Assembly: GCA_003133745.1 (NCBI GenBank)
Contig: PKZD01000018.1
Location: 1 to 40,723, forward strand
Length of the DNA stretch: 40,723 nt
Direction of reading: 5' to 3'
Source: Candidatus Tyrphobacter aquilonaris
GTDB taxonomy: Bacteria; Vulcanimicrobiota; Vulcanimicrobiia; Vulcanimicrobiales; Vulcanimicrobiaceae
Shown: positions 18,409 through 27,195 of the stretch, piece by piece
Numbering within the stretch: the stretch's first letter is position 1
Layout: every line of letters begins with the position of its first letter
Notes under the pieces: generated by a model
Databases searched by the model: none
Seen by the model: the letters and a program-made list of their open reading frames with translations, nothing else
What the model was told of the DNA's origin: nothing
Made by a program: the position numbers and the translations under genes

Positions 18409-19232
18409 CTCGCGAGGGCGCCCATGCGCCACGTCGCGGCGAAGGCTTTGAAGACGACGGCATAGTCGTCGTGCGTGAAGCGCACGCTGCGACCGCCGGT
18501 GCGCTCAAAGCCGGGAATCGTCGCGACGAGGTCGGCTTGACCCGCGGAGACAAGTTGTACGTCAAGTGAGATCGGCGGCTCGAAGCGGTACGGCTTCGCA
18601 TCCTGCGCGCGAGCGATCGCATCGCGCGCAGCATCGCGAATGAGTCGCTGCGCCGCCGGCGGCGAGATCGAATCGGCGGCGAAGGAGCCGATCGACTCCT
18701 TCACGATCGCACCGCGAACCCACGGCATCTGCGCCTGCACGCCTTCTACGGTCGTGCGATCTCCCGTGACGAGCAGCAGCGGAACGCCGTAATGCCCCAG
18801 TAGCCCCGCGTTGATCGTCGCCTCGCTGCATGGAACGCCGTTGAGGCGCGCTTCGTAGATCACCGACGGCGTATACGTATGGCAGAGGACTGCGTTCGCG
18901 TCGCCGGCCCCGCCGTGATAGCCGACGAAGAACGCGCCGTCGAAGCCGCGATCTGCGTCCTGCACCATCGAGTAGGGCTTTCGATTGCCGAAGATAACGC
19001 GAATGTCGGAGGGCAGTTCGTCGAGGAGGAGGTTGCGCATCGGGCCGTGGGAATCGTTGACGAGCACGTCGCCGGCACCCGCCTCGCGCGCGCCCTCAAT
19101 CGCCGCGCGCACCTCCTGCGTGTAGGAGCGGCGAAAGATGGCGTACTCCGGATGCGGCGCGCGCGCGTCGACCTGCTGCCACGCGGTGATGCCGGCGACG
19201 CCCTCCATATCGCTCGAGACGTAGAGCCTCAT
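18405..19232 (-). CDS. M55 family D-aminopeptidase (DppA-like), copy 1
   Basis: MRLYVSSDMEGVAGITAWQQV; VLVNDSHGPMRNLL; FFVGYHGGAGD. Confidence 0.9.
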   Translation of the reverse strand: MRLYVSSDMEGVAGITAWQQVDARAPHPEYAIFRRSYTQEVRAAIEGAREAGAGDVLVNDSHGPMRNLLLDELPSDIRVIFGNRKPYSMVQDADRGFDGAFFVGYHGGAGDANAVLCHTYTPSVIYEARLNGVPCSEATINAGLLGHYGVPLLLVTGDRTTVEGVQAQMPWVRGAIVKESIGSFAADSISPPAAQRLIRDAARDAIARAQDAKPYRFEPPISLDVQLVSAGQADLVATIPGFERTGGRSVRFTHDDYAVVFKAFAATWRMGALAS

Positions 19233-20062
19233 GCGCGCACGTTCGCCGCGCCGCCGAGCCGCACGGCCGCGACAAAGGCACGGTATGCCGTCGCATAGTC
19301 GGGCGCGGTGAAACGCACGCTTCGACCGGCGATGCGCTCGAAGCCCGGCATCAGTTCGATGTAATCGCAGTTCTCGACGCGCACGGTTTCGAGCACGACT
19401 TCGACCGGAGAAGTGAAGGTGAAGGGCTTGGCGCGAGCGATGCTCGCGACCGCTTCGCGCGCGCCGGTGCGGATCGCGGCCTGCGCCGCGGAGGGCGTGA
19501 GTGAGTTCACGGCGTTGAAGCCGATCGCGTCCTTCACGGCGACGCCGGTGGCCCACGGAAGCGCGCGCAGCGTTTCGTCGACGATCCTGCGATCCCCGGT
19601 GATGAGCACGACCGGAACATCGTGCGCGCCGGCGAGCGCCGACACGAGCAGTGCCTCGCTGCACTCGGTCCCATTCACCGTGACGCGATGGACGGTTTCA
19701 TCGCTGAACGTATGCGCGAGCACGCCGTCGCCGTCGCCTCCCTTCGCATGGTAGCCGGTGAGAAAGACGGCGTCGACGCCGTCGTCGATTCGCTCCGCCA
19801 TCGAATGCGGTTTCGGCGCGCCGGAGACGACGCGCACGTCGTCGGGGAGTTCCTCCCAGAGCAGGTTTCGCATCGACCAGTGTGAGTCGTTGATCAAGAA
19901 CTCCGTCGCGCCGCCTTCGCGCGCACCCTCAATCGCCGCGCGCACCTCCTGCGTCATGTACCGCCGGTAGATCGGGTACTCGTCGCGATTCTCCGGATCG
20001 CACTGGTTCCACGAGCAGACGCCCGCGGTGCCCTCCATGTCGCAGGAAATGTAGATTCTCAT
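19229..20062 (-). CDS. M55 family D-aminopeptidase (DppA-like), copy 2
   Basis: MRIYISCDMEGTAGVCSWNQC; FLINDSHWSMRNLL; LTGYHAKGGDGDG; tandem paralogue of the adjacent gene. Confidence 0.9.
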   Translation of the reverse strand: MRIYISCDMEGTAGVCSWNQCDPENRDEYPIYRRYMTQEVRAAIEGAREGGATEFLINDSHWSMRNLLWEELPDDVRVVSGAPKPHSMAERIDDGVDAVFLTGYHAKGGDGDGVLAHTFSDETVHRVTVNGTECSEALLVSALAGAHDVPVVLITGDRRIVDETLRALPWATGVAVKDAIGFNAVNSLTPSAAQAAIRTGAREAVASIARAKPFTFTSPVEVVLETVRVENCDYIELMPGFERIAGRSVRFTAPDYATAYRAFVAAVRLGGAANVRA

Positions 20063-20472
20063 CGTGCGGAATCCTGGAGGCCCTGCTGCGCCTCGGAGAG
20101 CCCCGCCTGTGCCGCGACGTTGTGCGAGTTCGCGGCGAGTGCGCGCCGGTAGAACGGGATCGCGTCGGCGAAGCGATTCGCCGCGAGATACATGTCGCCG
20201 AGCTGCGTCAACGCGACGTCGTCGTTCGGGTGCGCCGCAATGCGGGCGCGGAGCGTCTGCAACTGCAGCATCACGGCCGGCGGGGGACCACCTTCGACGC
20301 GTTGCTGGGCGTCTTGGCTCGCGGCGTTGGCGCCGCCCGCGCCGAAGACCGAGCCGCCGACGCCGAAGCCCTGAGCGACCAAGTAGGCCATCGCGCCGAG
20401 AAAGACGACGGCAAAGGGGATCACGAAGCGCAGGTAGATCCGCGGTGGGAGCCCGCGCGGCGAGGGGTTCAC
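20059..20472 (-). CDS. Membrane-anchored TPR protein
   Basis: Probable GTG start (VNPSPRGLPPRIYLRFVIPFAVVFLGAMAYLV TM) and TPR-like C-terminus; the longer ORF start at 20637 overlaps the SprT gene and is disfavoured. Confidence 0.65.
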   Translation of the reverse strand: MNPSPRGLPPRIYLRFVIPFAVVFLGAMAYLVAQGFGVGGSVFGAGGANAASQDAQQRVEGGPPPAVMLQLQTLRARIAAHPNDDVALTQLGDMYLAANRFADAIPFYRRALAANSHNVAAQAGLSEAQQGLQDSAR

Positions 20473-20482
20473 GAAGAGTCGT

Positions 20483-21073
20483 TTGGACGCGCGGCGAATC
20501 GAATCATTCGTGCTGCCTTCCGAGGCCGATTTACAGTTGCTGTTCGCGCGCCTGAACAACGAGCATTTCAACGGCGCCGCCCCGGATTGCCGCATCGCGT
20601 ACAACGAGCGCTTCTCGAACTCCGCCGGGCGCATCACCTACGGCCGTAGGCCGCTCCTCATCGAGCTCTCGCCCAAGCACTTCCGCAAATATCCGGAGGC
20701 GCTGGAGGAGACGCTCTTGCACGAAATGGTGCATGCGTGGTGCTACGACCGTTTTCGCGATACGGGGCACGGTCTGCGCTTCCGGCGCAAGATGCGCGAG
20801 TGCGGCCTCGGATCGATTTACCACGAGCTTGGCCACGTGCGACCGCACCGGGAGTCGGGCAAGCGGTACATCCTGCGCTGCGAATCCTGCGCGTTCGAGG
20901 TGCTGCGCCGGCGGGCGCCGCGCAAGCCGACGAGCTGTCCGCGCTGCAACCACCGCCACTTCGACGCCCGCTTTCTGCTCTCGATCTACGAGATCGTCGC
21001 GCTTCGCCCGGCGGAAAAGGCGGGCGCGAGGGTGAGCGCGACGGCCGCCTCGGCCGCGCCGCCCCGTCATTGA
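20483..21073 (+). CDS. SprT-like zinc metalloprotease-domain protein
   Basis: LLHEMVHAWCYDRF..GHGLRFRRKMRECG; C-terminal zinc ribbon CESC...CPRC. Confidence 0.88.
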   Translation: MDARRIESFVLPSEADLQLLFARLNNEHFNGAAPDCRIAYNERFSNSAGRITYGRRPLLIELSPKHFRKYPEALEETLLHEMVHAWCYDRFRDTGHGLRFRRKMRECGLGSIYHELGHVRPHRESGKRYILRCESCAFEVLRRRAPRKPTSCPRCNHRHFDARFLLSIYEIVALRPAEKAGARVSATAASAAPPRH

Positions 21074-21122
21074 GACTTAAGGCCGGGCTTCGACGCAGAG
21101 AAAGCGTAAGAATAGGCTTGTA

Positions 21123-22523
21123 ATGACGAAGATGCGCTCTGAATCCGACTCGATGGGCACGATCGACGTCCCTGCGGAGAAGTATTACGGCGCGCAATCC
21201 GCGCGCTCGCTCATCCACTTTGACATCGGTGAAGGCAACTGGCCGCGCGACGTGATGCCGCGCGCCGTTATCCATGCGATGGCGACGTTGAAAAAAGCGG
21301 CTGCGCTCGTCAATCGCGATCTTGGGAAGCTCGATGCCGAGAAGGCGAAGTTGATCGTCGCGGCCGCGGACGAGATCGTCGAGGGAAAGCTCGACGCGCA
21401 TTTTCCGCTGCGCATCTGGCAGACGGGCTCCGGCACGCAGACGAACATGAACGTCAATGAGGTGATCTCGAATCGCGCGATCGAGCTCGCCGGCGGAGAG
21501 ATGGGCTCGAAGAAGCCGATCCATCCCAACGACGACGTGAACATGTCCCAATCGTCGAACGATACGTTCCCGACGGCCATGCACGTTGCCGCCGCGCAGG
21601 CGATCGTCGCGATGCTGCCCGCAGTGGAAGCGCTGCGCGACGCGCTCGCGGCGAAGGCCGATGCGTGGAAGAACATCGTGAAGGTCGGCCGCACGCATCT
21701 CCAGGATGCGACGCCGCTCACGCTCGGACAAGAGTTTTCCGGCTACGCGACGCAGCTCGACCGCGCGGTCGCGGCGTGCCGTAAGGCGCTCGATCCGCTC
21801 TACGACCTCGCGATCGGCGGCACCGCCGTCGGCACCGGCCTCAACGCGCACCCCGAGTTCGGCGAGCGCACTGCGAAAAAGATCGCGGAGTTGACCGGCT
21901 TGCCGTTCCGCTCGCACCCGAACAAATTTGCGGCGCTCGCCTCGCATGACGACTTCGTCTTTGCCTCCGGCGCGCTGAAGATGCTTGCGGCCGCGTTGAT
22001 GAAGATCGCCAACGACATTCGCTGGCTCGGCTCCGGACCGCGCGCCGGCATCGGCGAGTTGATCCTGCCGGAGAACGAACCCGGCAGCTCGATCATGCCC
22101 GGGAAGGTGAACCCGACGCAGTCGGAGGCGATGACGATGGTCTGCGTCCAGGTCTTCGGCAACGACCTCGCGGTGAGCTTCGGCGCGTCGCAAGGAAACT
22201 TCGAGCTCAATGTTTTCAACCCGGTGATGATCTCGAACTTCCTCCATTCGGCGACGCTGCTCCGCGGCGCGTGCATGATGTTCCGCGAGCACTGCATCGA
22301 AGGATTGCTGCCGAACGAAGAGGTCATCAAGCGCTACCTCGACGAGTCGTTGATGGTCGTCACCGCGCTCTCACCGCACATCGGCTACGACAAGGCGGCG
22401 CAGATCGCGAAGAAGGCACACCATGAGAAGACGACGCTGCGCGCCGCCGCGCTCGCACTCGGCGTCGGCGCGGAGCAGTACGACAAGGTTGTCGTACCCG
22501 CGGAGATGACGAAACCGAAGTAG
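21123..22523 (+). CDS. fumC: Class II fumarate hydratase
   Basis: [64 protein letters not shown]. Confidence 0.95.
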   Translation: MTKMRSESDSMGTIDVPAEKYYGAQSARSLIHFDIGEGNWPRDVMPRAVIHAMATLKKAAALVNRDLGKLDAEKAKLIVAAADEIVEGKLDAHFPLRIWQTGSGTQTNMNVNEVISNRAIELAGGEMGSKKPIHPNDDVNMSQSSNDTFPTAMHVAAAQAIVAMLPAVEALRDALAAKADAWKNIVKVGRTHLQDATPLTLGQEFSGYATQLDRAVAACRKALDPLYDLAIGGTAVGTGLNAHPEFGERTAKKIAELTGLPFRSHPNKFAALASHDDFVFASGALKMLAAALMKIANDIRWLGSGPRAGIGELILPENEPGSSIMPGKVNPTQSEAMTMVCVQVFGNDLAVSFGASQGNFELNVFNPVMISNFLHSATLLRGACMMFREHCIEGLLPNEEVIKRYLDESLMVVTALSPHIGYDKAAQIAKKAHHEKTTLRAAALALGVGAEQYDKVVVPAEMTKPK

Positions 22524-22532
22524 GGCGAAGTT

Positions 22533-22646
22533 GACGTGTAGCCTGAGACGCTAGCATGCCGCGGGTTCGATTCCCGCGCGCTCCACCGGCGCCTTGCGCG
22601 CCAGGGTCCTGAGTGATACGGTAGCGTCAGTCTCAGGCTACGTGTC
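22533..22646 (+). ncRNA. candidate structured RNA containing a tRNA/tmRNA-like T-arm + acceptor 3' strand enclosed in a long imperfect stem
   Basis: gacgtgtagcctgagac (22533-22549) pairs with gtctcaggctacgtgtc (22630-22646) with two G-U pairs; interior GCGGG-TTCGATT-CCCGC-GCGCTCC-ACC at 22561-22587; terminator follows. Confidence 0.5.
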
Positions 22647-22649
22647 ACG

Positions 22650-22682
22650 GAGGCCGCCCGACGGGGCGGCCTCTTCGTTTTC
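22650..22682 (+). terminator. Rho-independent-like terminator
   Basis: gaggccgcc-cgacgg-ggcggcctc hairpin followed by ttcgtttt. Confidence 0.8.
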
Positions 22683-23805
22683 AAGAGCCCGTAACCGCGG
22701 AGACCTCGAAGACAGCGGCGGTACCGTTGTGCGTTCCGACGCCGAAGACTTGATGGTGTGGCCCGAATGCGAAGACCGATTCGAAGCGCCATCCCGCCGC
22801 GTGCACGACGTCGTCGAGCAGATAGAGGTTGCCGTCGATCCAAAGGAAGGCGCGATGTATCCCGTTGGCGTCGACGAGCATGCCGCCGGCGATATGGGCG
22901 TGCCCCGCGTTTTCGATTGCATACGCGATGCTCGAGCGTGCAGCCGGCGCGAGCGCGACGGATGTACCGTCGGGATGCCACAGCATTGCGTGAGGAGTGC
23001 AGCATGAAAATGTTTCGGTGCTCCCATTCGCACTCTCGGTCTCGCTCTCGTGGATGGGCGGAGCGTCGGCGCCGACGGCGGTGCCGTCCTGCGCGACGGC
23101 CATCGCGACACCGGGGCCGAGCTCGGTGAGGCTTCCGGCGTGGATGCGCACGGCGACGTAGCGCTGGCGATCGGGATCGAGATCCGTCGGTGCGATGTAT
23201 TGCCCGAGATAACCGCGGAAGCCGACGGCGAAGGCGCCGTTCACGTCGCGAATCGACGCGCGGCCGAGCAGCGTGCATGCTCCCCCCTGGAGGCGCACCG
23301 CATACGGCGCAAGGTCGCTCGTCTGGTCGCCGTCGAGCACCTCCGTTGAATCCGGCGATTCGTACGTTAGATAGATCGCATCGGCGGCGACGTGTTCGAT
23401 GTGAGGAAGGAAGTCGGGACTCGTGACGGCGTCGCACGGCTTGAGATAGAGCGGTGCAAATGCGTTGTGCGGATAGAGGCCCGGCACCGTCTCGTTCCCG
23501 CCGGCCTCCAGCTCCATCGACTTCACGAGCGTCGCATAGATCGTCCCGGCTCCGTCAAAGCCGCCCAGTTCGAGGCCCGCGGAGAGCTCGCCGGGATCGA
23601 GACCGACCGGCGGCGCAAGGAGATGCGCAACGCGTGCCGTGTTCCACACGACGATTCGCGATGAACCCGAGGGGTCCGTAAGCGTGGCGGTCGCGGCGAG
23701 CGTTTCCTCGGGGCCGATCTGCAACGGCACGCGCTGCTGAACGGGATCGACGCGCGTATGCAGCGGAAGGGAGAACGCGAAGAGCAGGGTGAGGAGCAGG
23801 CGCAT
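22681..23805 (-). CDS. Secreted protein with HAF-repeat-like segments, function unknown
   Basis: MRLLLTLLFAFSLPLHTR signal; repeated HAMLW/RAFLWIDG/VFGVGTHNG..AAVFE motifs. Confidence 0.7.
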   Translation of the reverse strand: MRLLLTLLFAFSLPLHTRVDPVQQRVPLQIGPEETLAATATLTDPSGSSRIVVWNTARVAHLLAPPVGLDPGELSAGLELGGFDGAGTIYATLVKSMELEAGGNETVPGLYPHNAFAPLYLKPCDAVTSPDFLPHIEHVAADAIYLTYESPDSTEVLDGDQTSDLAPYAVRLQGGACTLLGRASIRDVNGAFAVGFRGYLGQYIAPTDLDPDRQRYVAVRIHAGSLTELGPGVAMAVAQDGTAVGADAPPIHESETESANGSTETFSCCTPHAMLWHPDGTSVALAPAARSSIAYAIENAGHAHIAGGMLVDANGIHRAFLWIDGNLYLLDDVVHAAGWRFESVFAFGPHHQVFGVGTHNGTAAVFEVSAVTGS

Positions 23806-23807
23806 CG

Positions 23808-24581
23808 CTAGAGGTGACGCAGTACGAGCGAGACCGCGCCGACGACGAGCGCGATCGCGACGAGGACGAGCAACTGCGGAGATTTCAGGCGCAGGGAGAG
23901 GCGCGCGCCGATCGGACCGCCGCAGAGACCGCCGAGCACGAGGGGCAGGATCTCGGTAACGCGGATATCGTGTTGCCAGGCGTGCGCGGCGAGTCCGACC
24001 GGCGACGTCAAGAAGATGCCGAAGTGGGAGGTCGCGCTGATCGCGTGCGCCGGGAGATCGGAGAAGTAGAGCAGCGTCGGAACGAGCACGATGCCGCCGC
24101 CGACGCCGAACATGCTGGAAACGAGGCCGACGAGAAAGCCGACTGCGACAGCGCCCGTGGTATGCATTCCGCGTAGCGAATCGATGCTCGCCGTAGGGTC
24201 GTCACGCGCCGCCACGTGCTTTCTACGACGCATCAGCATGTCGAGAGCCACGAAGACAAGCAGTGCCGCAAGCAGCGCGTCGAAGAGCGCCGGCGCAATG
24301 TGCTTGACAAGCAGCGCGCCGGCGATGCTGCCCGGCCACCCGCCCGCGGCGAAGAGTAACCCGATCCGCACGTGAACGCGCCGCTGCAAGAGATAGGTGA
24401 AAGCGCCGCTGGCGCTGTTCGCAACGACGAGCACGAGCGCCGTCCCCGATGCCTCCGCCGGGGCTAAACCGAAGAAGAGACGCAGCACCGGCACGAGGAT
24501 GAAGCCTCCGCCTAGTCCGACCATGGAGCCGAAGACGCTCGCCAGAAGCGCGACGACGAAGAGCGTGACGGCGGTGGCCAC
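23808..24581 (-). CDS. TauE/SafE (TSUP) family sulfite exporter/permease
   Basis: SVFGSMVGLGGGFILVPVLRLFFGLAPAEASGTALV; VGLVSSMFGVGGGIVLVPTLLY. Confidence 0.92.
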   Translation of the reverse strand: MATAVTLFVVALLASVFGSMVGLGGGFILVPVLRLFFGLAPAEASGTALVLVVANSASGAFTYLLQRRVHVRIGLLFAAGGWPGSIAGALLVKHIAPALFDALLAALLVFVALDMLMRRRKHVAARDDPTASIDSLRGMHTTGAVAVGFLVGLVSSMFGVGGGIVLVPTLLYFSDLPAHAISATSHFGIFLTSPVGLAAHAWQHDIRVTEILPLVLGGLCGGPIGARLSLRLKSPQLLVLVAIALVVGAVSLVLRHL

Positions 24582-24590
24582 GCTTGGATA

Positions 24591-25154
24591 CTACGCGCTG
24601 ACGCGGCCGATGTAACGGCGGTCGCGCGTATCGATGCGGATGACGTCGCCGCTCTCGACGAAGAGCGGAACCTGAACGGTTGCGCCGGTTTCGAGTTTCG
24701 CCAGCTTCGTCGCATTCGTGGCCGTATCGCCTCGAAAACCTGGATCGGTCTCGACGATCTTCAGCTCGACGTGCGGTGGCAGCTCCACGCCGATTGCCGT
24801 GCCGTCGTGGAACTGGACGTCGATGACCATGCCGTCTTTGAGAAAGTCCGCGGGATCGCCGATGAGGTCGCGTTGGAGCGTGACGTTCTCGAACGACTCC
24901 TGATCCATGAAATGGAAGCCGTCGGCATCGTTGTAGAGCATCTGCATCTCGCGGTTGTCGAGCGTGGCGCGTTCGAGTTTTTCCCCGGCGCGAAAGGTCC
25001 GCTCGAGTGTCGTTCCCGCCTTGACGTTCTTCAGGCGCGTGCGGACGAAGGCCGAACCCTTGCCGGGTTTGACGTGAAGGAACTCGATCACGGTCCAAAG
25101 CTGGCCGTCGACCAAGATGGTAACGCCGTTGCGAAGGTCGTTCGACGAAATCAT
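24591..25154 (-). CDS. efp: Elongation factor P
   Basis: MISSNDLRNGVTILVDGQLWTVIEFLHVKPGKGSAFVRTRLKN; 187 aa. Confidence 0.96.
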   Translation of the reverse strand: MISSNDLRNGVTILVDGQLWTVIEFLHVKPGKGSAFVRTRLKNVKAGTTLERTFRAGEKLERATLDNREMQMLYNDADGFHFMDQESFENVTLQRDLIGDPADFLKDGMVIDVQFHDGTAIGVELPPHVELKIVETDPGFRGDTATNATKLAKLETGATVQVPLFVESGDVIRIDTRDRRYIGRVSA

Positions 25155-25193
25155 AAGCGCCCCGAATACGGGCTCTCGCCCCGGGAGCCCTCG

Positions 25194-25802
25194 TTACTCT
25201 TGCTCATGGCGCGCAGAGAGGCTGATCGGGTTCTCGCTGCCGTCGCGCAAGCGAGCGATGTTTTCGCGGTGCGTCACGAGGATGATCGCAAGAGCGAAGA
25301 GGCCGTAGAGCGTCTCCGCGAGCGAGCCGCCGGAGAAGATGTAGAGCGCGACGGGCGCGAGCAGGCTGCCGAAGAAGGAGCCGACCGAGGAGTACTGCGT
25401 CGCGAGCGCTCCCGCGATCCAGCCGAGGATCGCGATGACGCCCGCATAGGGATTGAGCGCGATGATTGCGCCGAAGGACGTTGCGACGCCCTTTCCGCCG
25501 CGCCCGCGCAGCCATGGCGAGAAGCAGTGACCGAGCACCGATCCGCCCGCGGCGATCGACGCGACGACGTCACCGTATCCGAAGGCGAGTGCGGCGAATG
25601 CCGGAGCGAAGCCCTTGATCGCATCGAGCAGCAGCACGGCGGCGGCGCCGACCTTGCCGAGCGCTCGCAGTGCGTTCATCGCGCCGATGTTCCCCGATCC
25701 GTGCTCGCGGATGTCGACGCGGTAGACGAAACGGCCGATCAGATAGCCGAAGGGAATCGATCCGACGGCAAAAGCCACGATAAAGGCGAGAAAGTAGATC
25801 AC
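25194..25802 (-). CDS. plsY: Glycerol-3-phosphate acyltransferase PlsY
   Basis: GSIPFGYLIGR; GSGNIGAMNALRALGK; RGRGGKGVATSFG. Confidence 0.95.
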   Translation of the reverse strand: MIYFLAFIVAFAVGSIPFGYLIGRFVYRVDIREHGSGNIGAMNALRALGKVGAAAVLLLDAIKGFAPAFAALAFGYGDVVASIAAGGSVLGHCFSPWLRGRGGKGVATSFGAIIALNPYAGVIAILGWIAGALATQYSSVGSFFGSLLAPVALYIFSGGSLAETLYGLFALAIILVTHRENIARLRDGSENPISLSARHEQE

Positions 25803-27157
25803 GCGACGGCCTCCTCGACGCGGCGGGGGCGAAACTGAAAGGTCAGCGGGACGCCTTCAAACTCGAAGTGCGTGCGAAGCACTCGTTCGAGAAAGCGTTC
25901 GTAGGCTGGCGGCACAAGTTCGGGATCGTTGCAATGAAAAACGAAGAGCGGTGGGTGCGTCTCCGGTTGCGATACGTAATAGACGCGCAGCACTTTTCCG
26001 CCGATCGCGGGCGCCGGGTGCGTCATCACGGCGTCGCGCACGACGTTGTTGAGCGCCGGCGTTGCGATGCGGCGATCGAGGTTTGCGGCAACCTGTTCGA
26101 CGAGCGGCATGAGGCTACCGAGGCGCCGGTGCGTCTTCGCAGAGAGAAACGTAATCGGCGCGAATCGGGCGAAGGGGATGAGATCGTGGATGGCGTTCGC
26201 GAGCTCGCCTTGACTGAAGTCTCCACCCTGCTCGCGCGCGAGGTCCCACTTGTTGCCGACGAGGATCAGACCTTTGCGCTGTTCGATGATCGCGCCGGCG
26301 AGCCGCCGGTCCTGTGTCGTCACGCCCACGGTAGAGTCGAAGAGCAGCAACGCGATGTCGGAGCGCGCGATTGCGGCGACGGAACGCAACGCTGCGTAGT
26401 ATTCGATCGCTCCATGCGCCTCCGGCTTCTTGCGAACGCCGGCCGTGTCGATGAGGCGCAGCGTCCGATCGCGACGGCGAAGGATCGTGTCGATCGCGTC
26501 GCGCGTCGTTCCGGGAACGTCGGAGACGAGGACGCGCTCCTCGCCGAGAAGCGCGTTGAGCAGGGAACTCTTCCCGACGTTCGGACGACCGACGATCGCG
26601 AGCGCCAACTCGTCCGGCGCGGCCGGTTCCTCTTCACGTGACGGCAGCAGGTCGACGATGCGATCGAGCAGATCGCCCGTCCCTTCGCCGTGAATCGCCG
26701 AAACCGCGACCGGTTCGCCGAAGCCGAGGGAGGAGAACTCGGCATGAACTGACGCGGCTGCATTAGGCGACTCAGACTTGTTGGCGACGAGCACGATCGG
26801 GCGCCGCGTGGCGCGCAGAATCCCCGCGACCTCTTCGTCGAGTGGATGACGCCCGCTTTGCGCGTCGACGACGAAGAGGACGACGTCGGCTTGCTGCGCT
26901 GCGGCCTCGGCTTGGCGGGCAGTCGCCGCGGCGATCTCGTCCTCAGGACGCTCGCGGCCCGCATCGGGGTCGATGCCGGCGGTGTCGACGAGGCTGAAAC
27001 TGCGGCCGCGCCAATCGCCGAGGGCGTAGAGACGGTCGCGCGTGACGCCTGCCGTCGCCTCCACGATGGCGAGCCGGCGGCCGATCAGACGATTGAAGAG
27101 CGCACTCTTGCCCACATTAGGGCGGCCGACGATCGCGACGGTTGCCGGCTGGAACAC
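25799..27157 (-). CDS. der: GTPase Der (EngA)
   Basis: Two G domains: VAIVGRPNVGKSALFNRL and LAIVGRPNVGKSSLLNAL; NKWD; C-terminal KH-like domain. Confidence 0.97.
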   Translation of the reverse strand: MFQPATVAIVGRPNVGKSALFNRLIGRRLAIVEATAGVTRDRLYALGDWRGRSFSLVDTAGIDPDAGRERPEDEIAAATARQAEAAAQQADVVLFVVDAQSGRHPLDEEVAGILRATRRPIVLVANKSESPNAAASVHAEFSSLGFGEPVAVSAIHGEGTGDLLDRIVDLLPSREEEPAAPDELALAIVGRPNVGKSSLLNALLGEERVLVSDVPGTTRDAIDTILRRRDRTLRLIDTAGVRKKPEAHGAIEYYAALRSVAAIARSDIALLLFDSTVGVTTQDRRLAGAIIEQRKGLILVGNKWDLAREQGGDFSQGELANAIHDLIPFARFAPITFLSAKTHRRLGSLMPLVEQVAANLDRRIATPALNNVVRDAVMTHPAPAIGGKVLRVYYVSQPETHPPLFVFHCNDPELVPPAYERFLERVLRTHFEFEGVPLTFQFRPRRVEEAVA

Positions 27158-27195
27158 GGGGAGAAGCGTTCGCTAAATGGAAATGCGCCCCTCGT

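Noticed and set aside
20658-22292. 544-aa minus-strand ORF opposite sprT/fumC
   Set aside because: Mirror ORF typical of high-GC genes; Arg/His-rich composition without family motifs, while fumC on the plus strand is unambiguous.
22510-22588. Ordinary tRNA gene ending at 22587
   Set aside because: No complementary 5' acceptor strand, D-arm or anticodon arm at the required distance; that space is the fumC end and the stem arm.
22588-22682. Complete permuted (two-piece) tmRNA
   Set aside because: No tag reading frame and no convincing 5' acceptor partner before the terminator; kept only as a topology analogy.
25163-25185. Hairpin gggctc...gagccc between efp and plsY
   Set aside because: Short, no T-tract on either strand; insufficient to call a terminator or attenuator.
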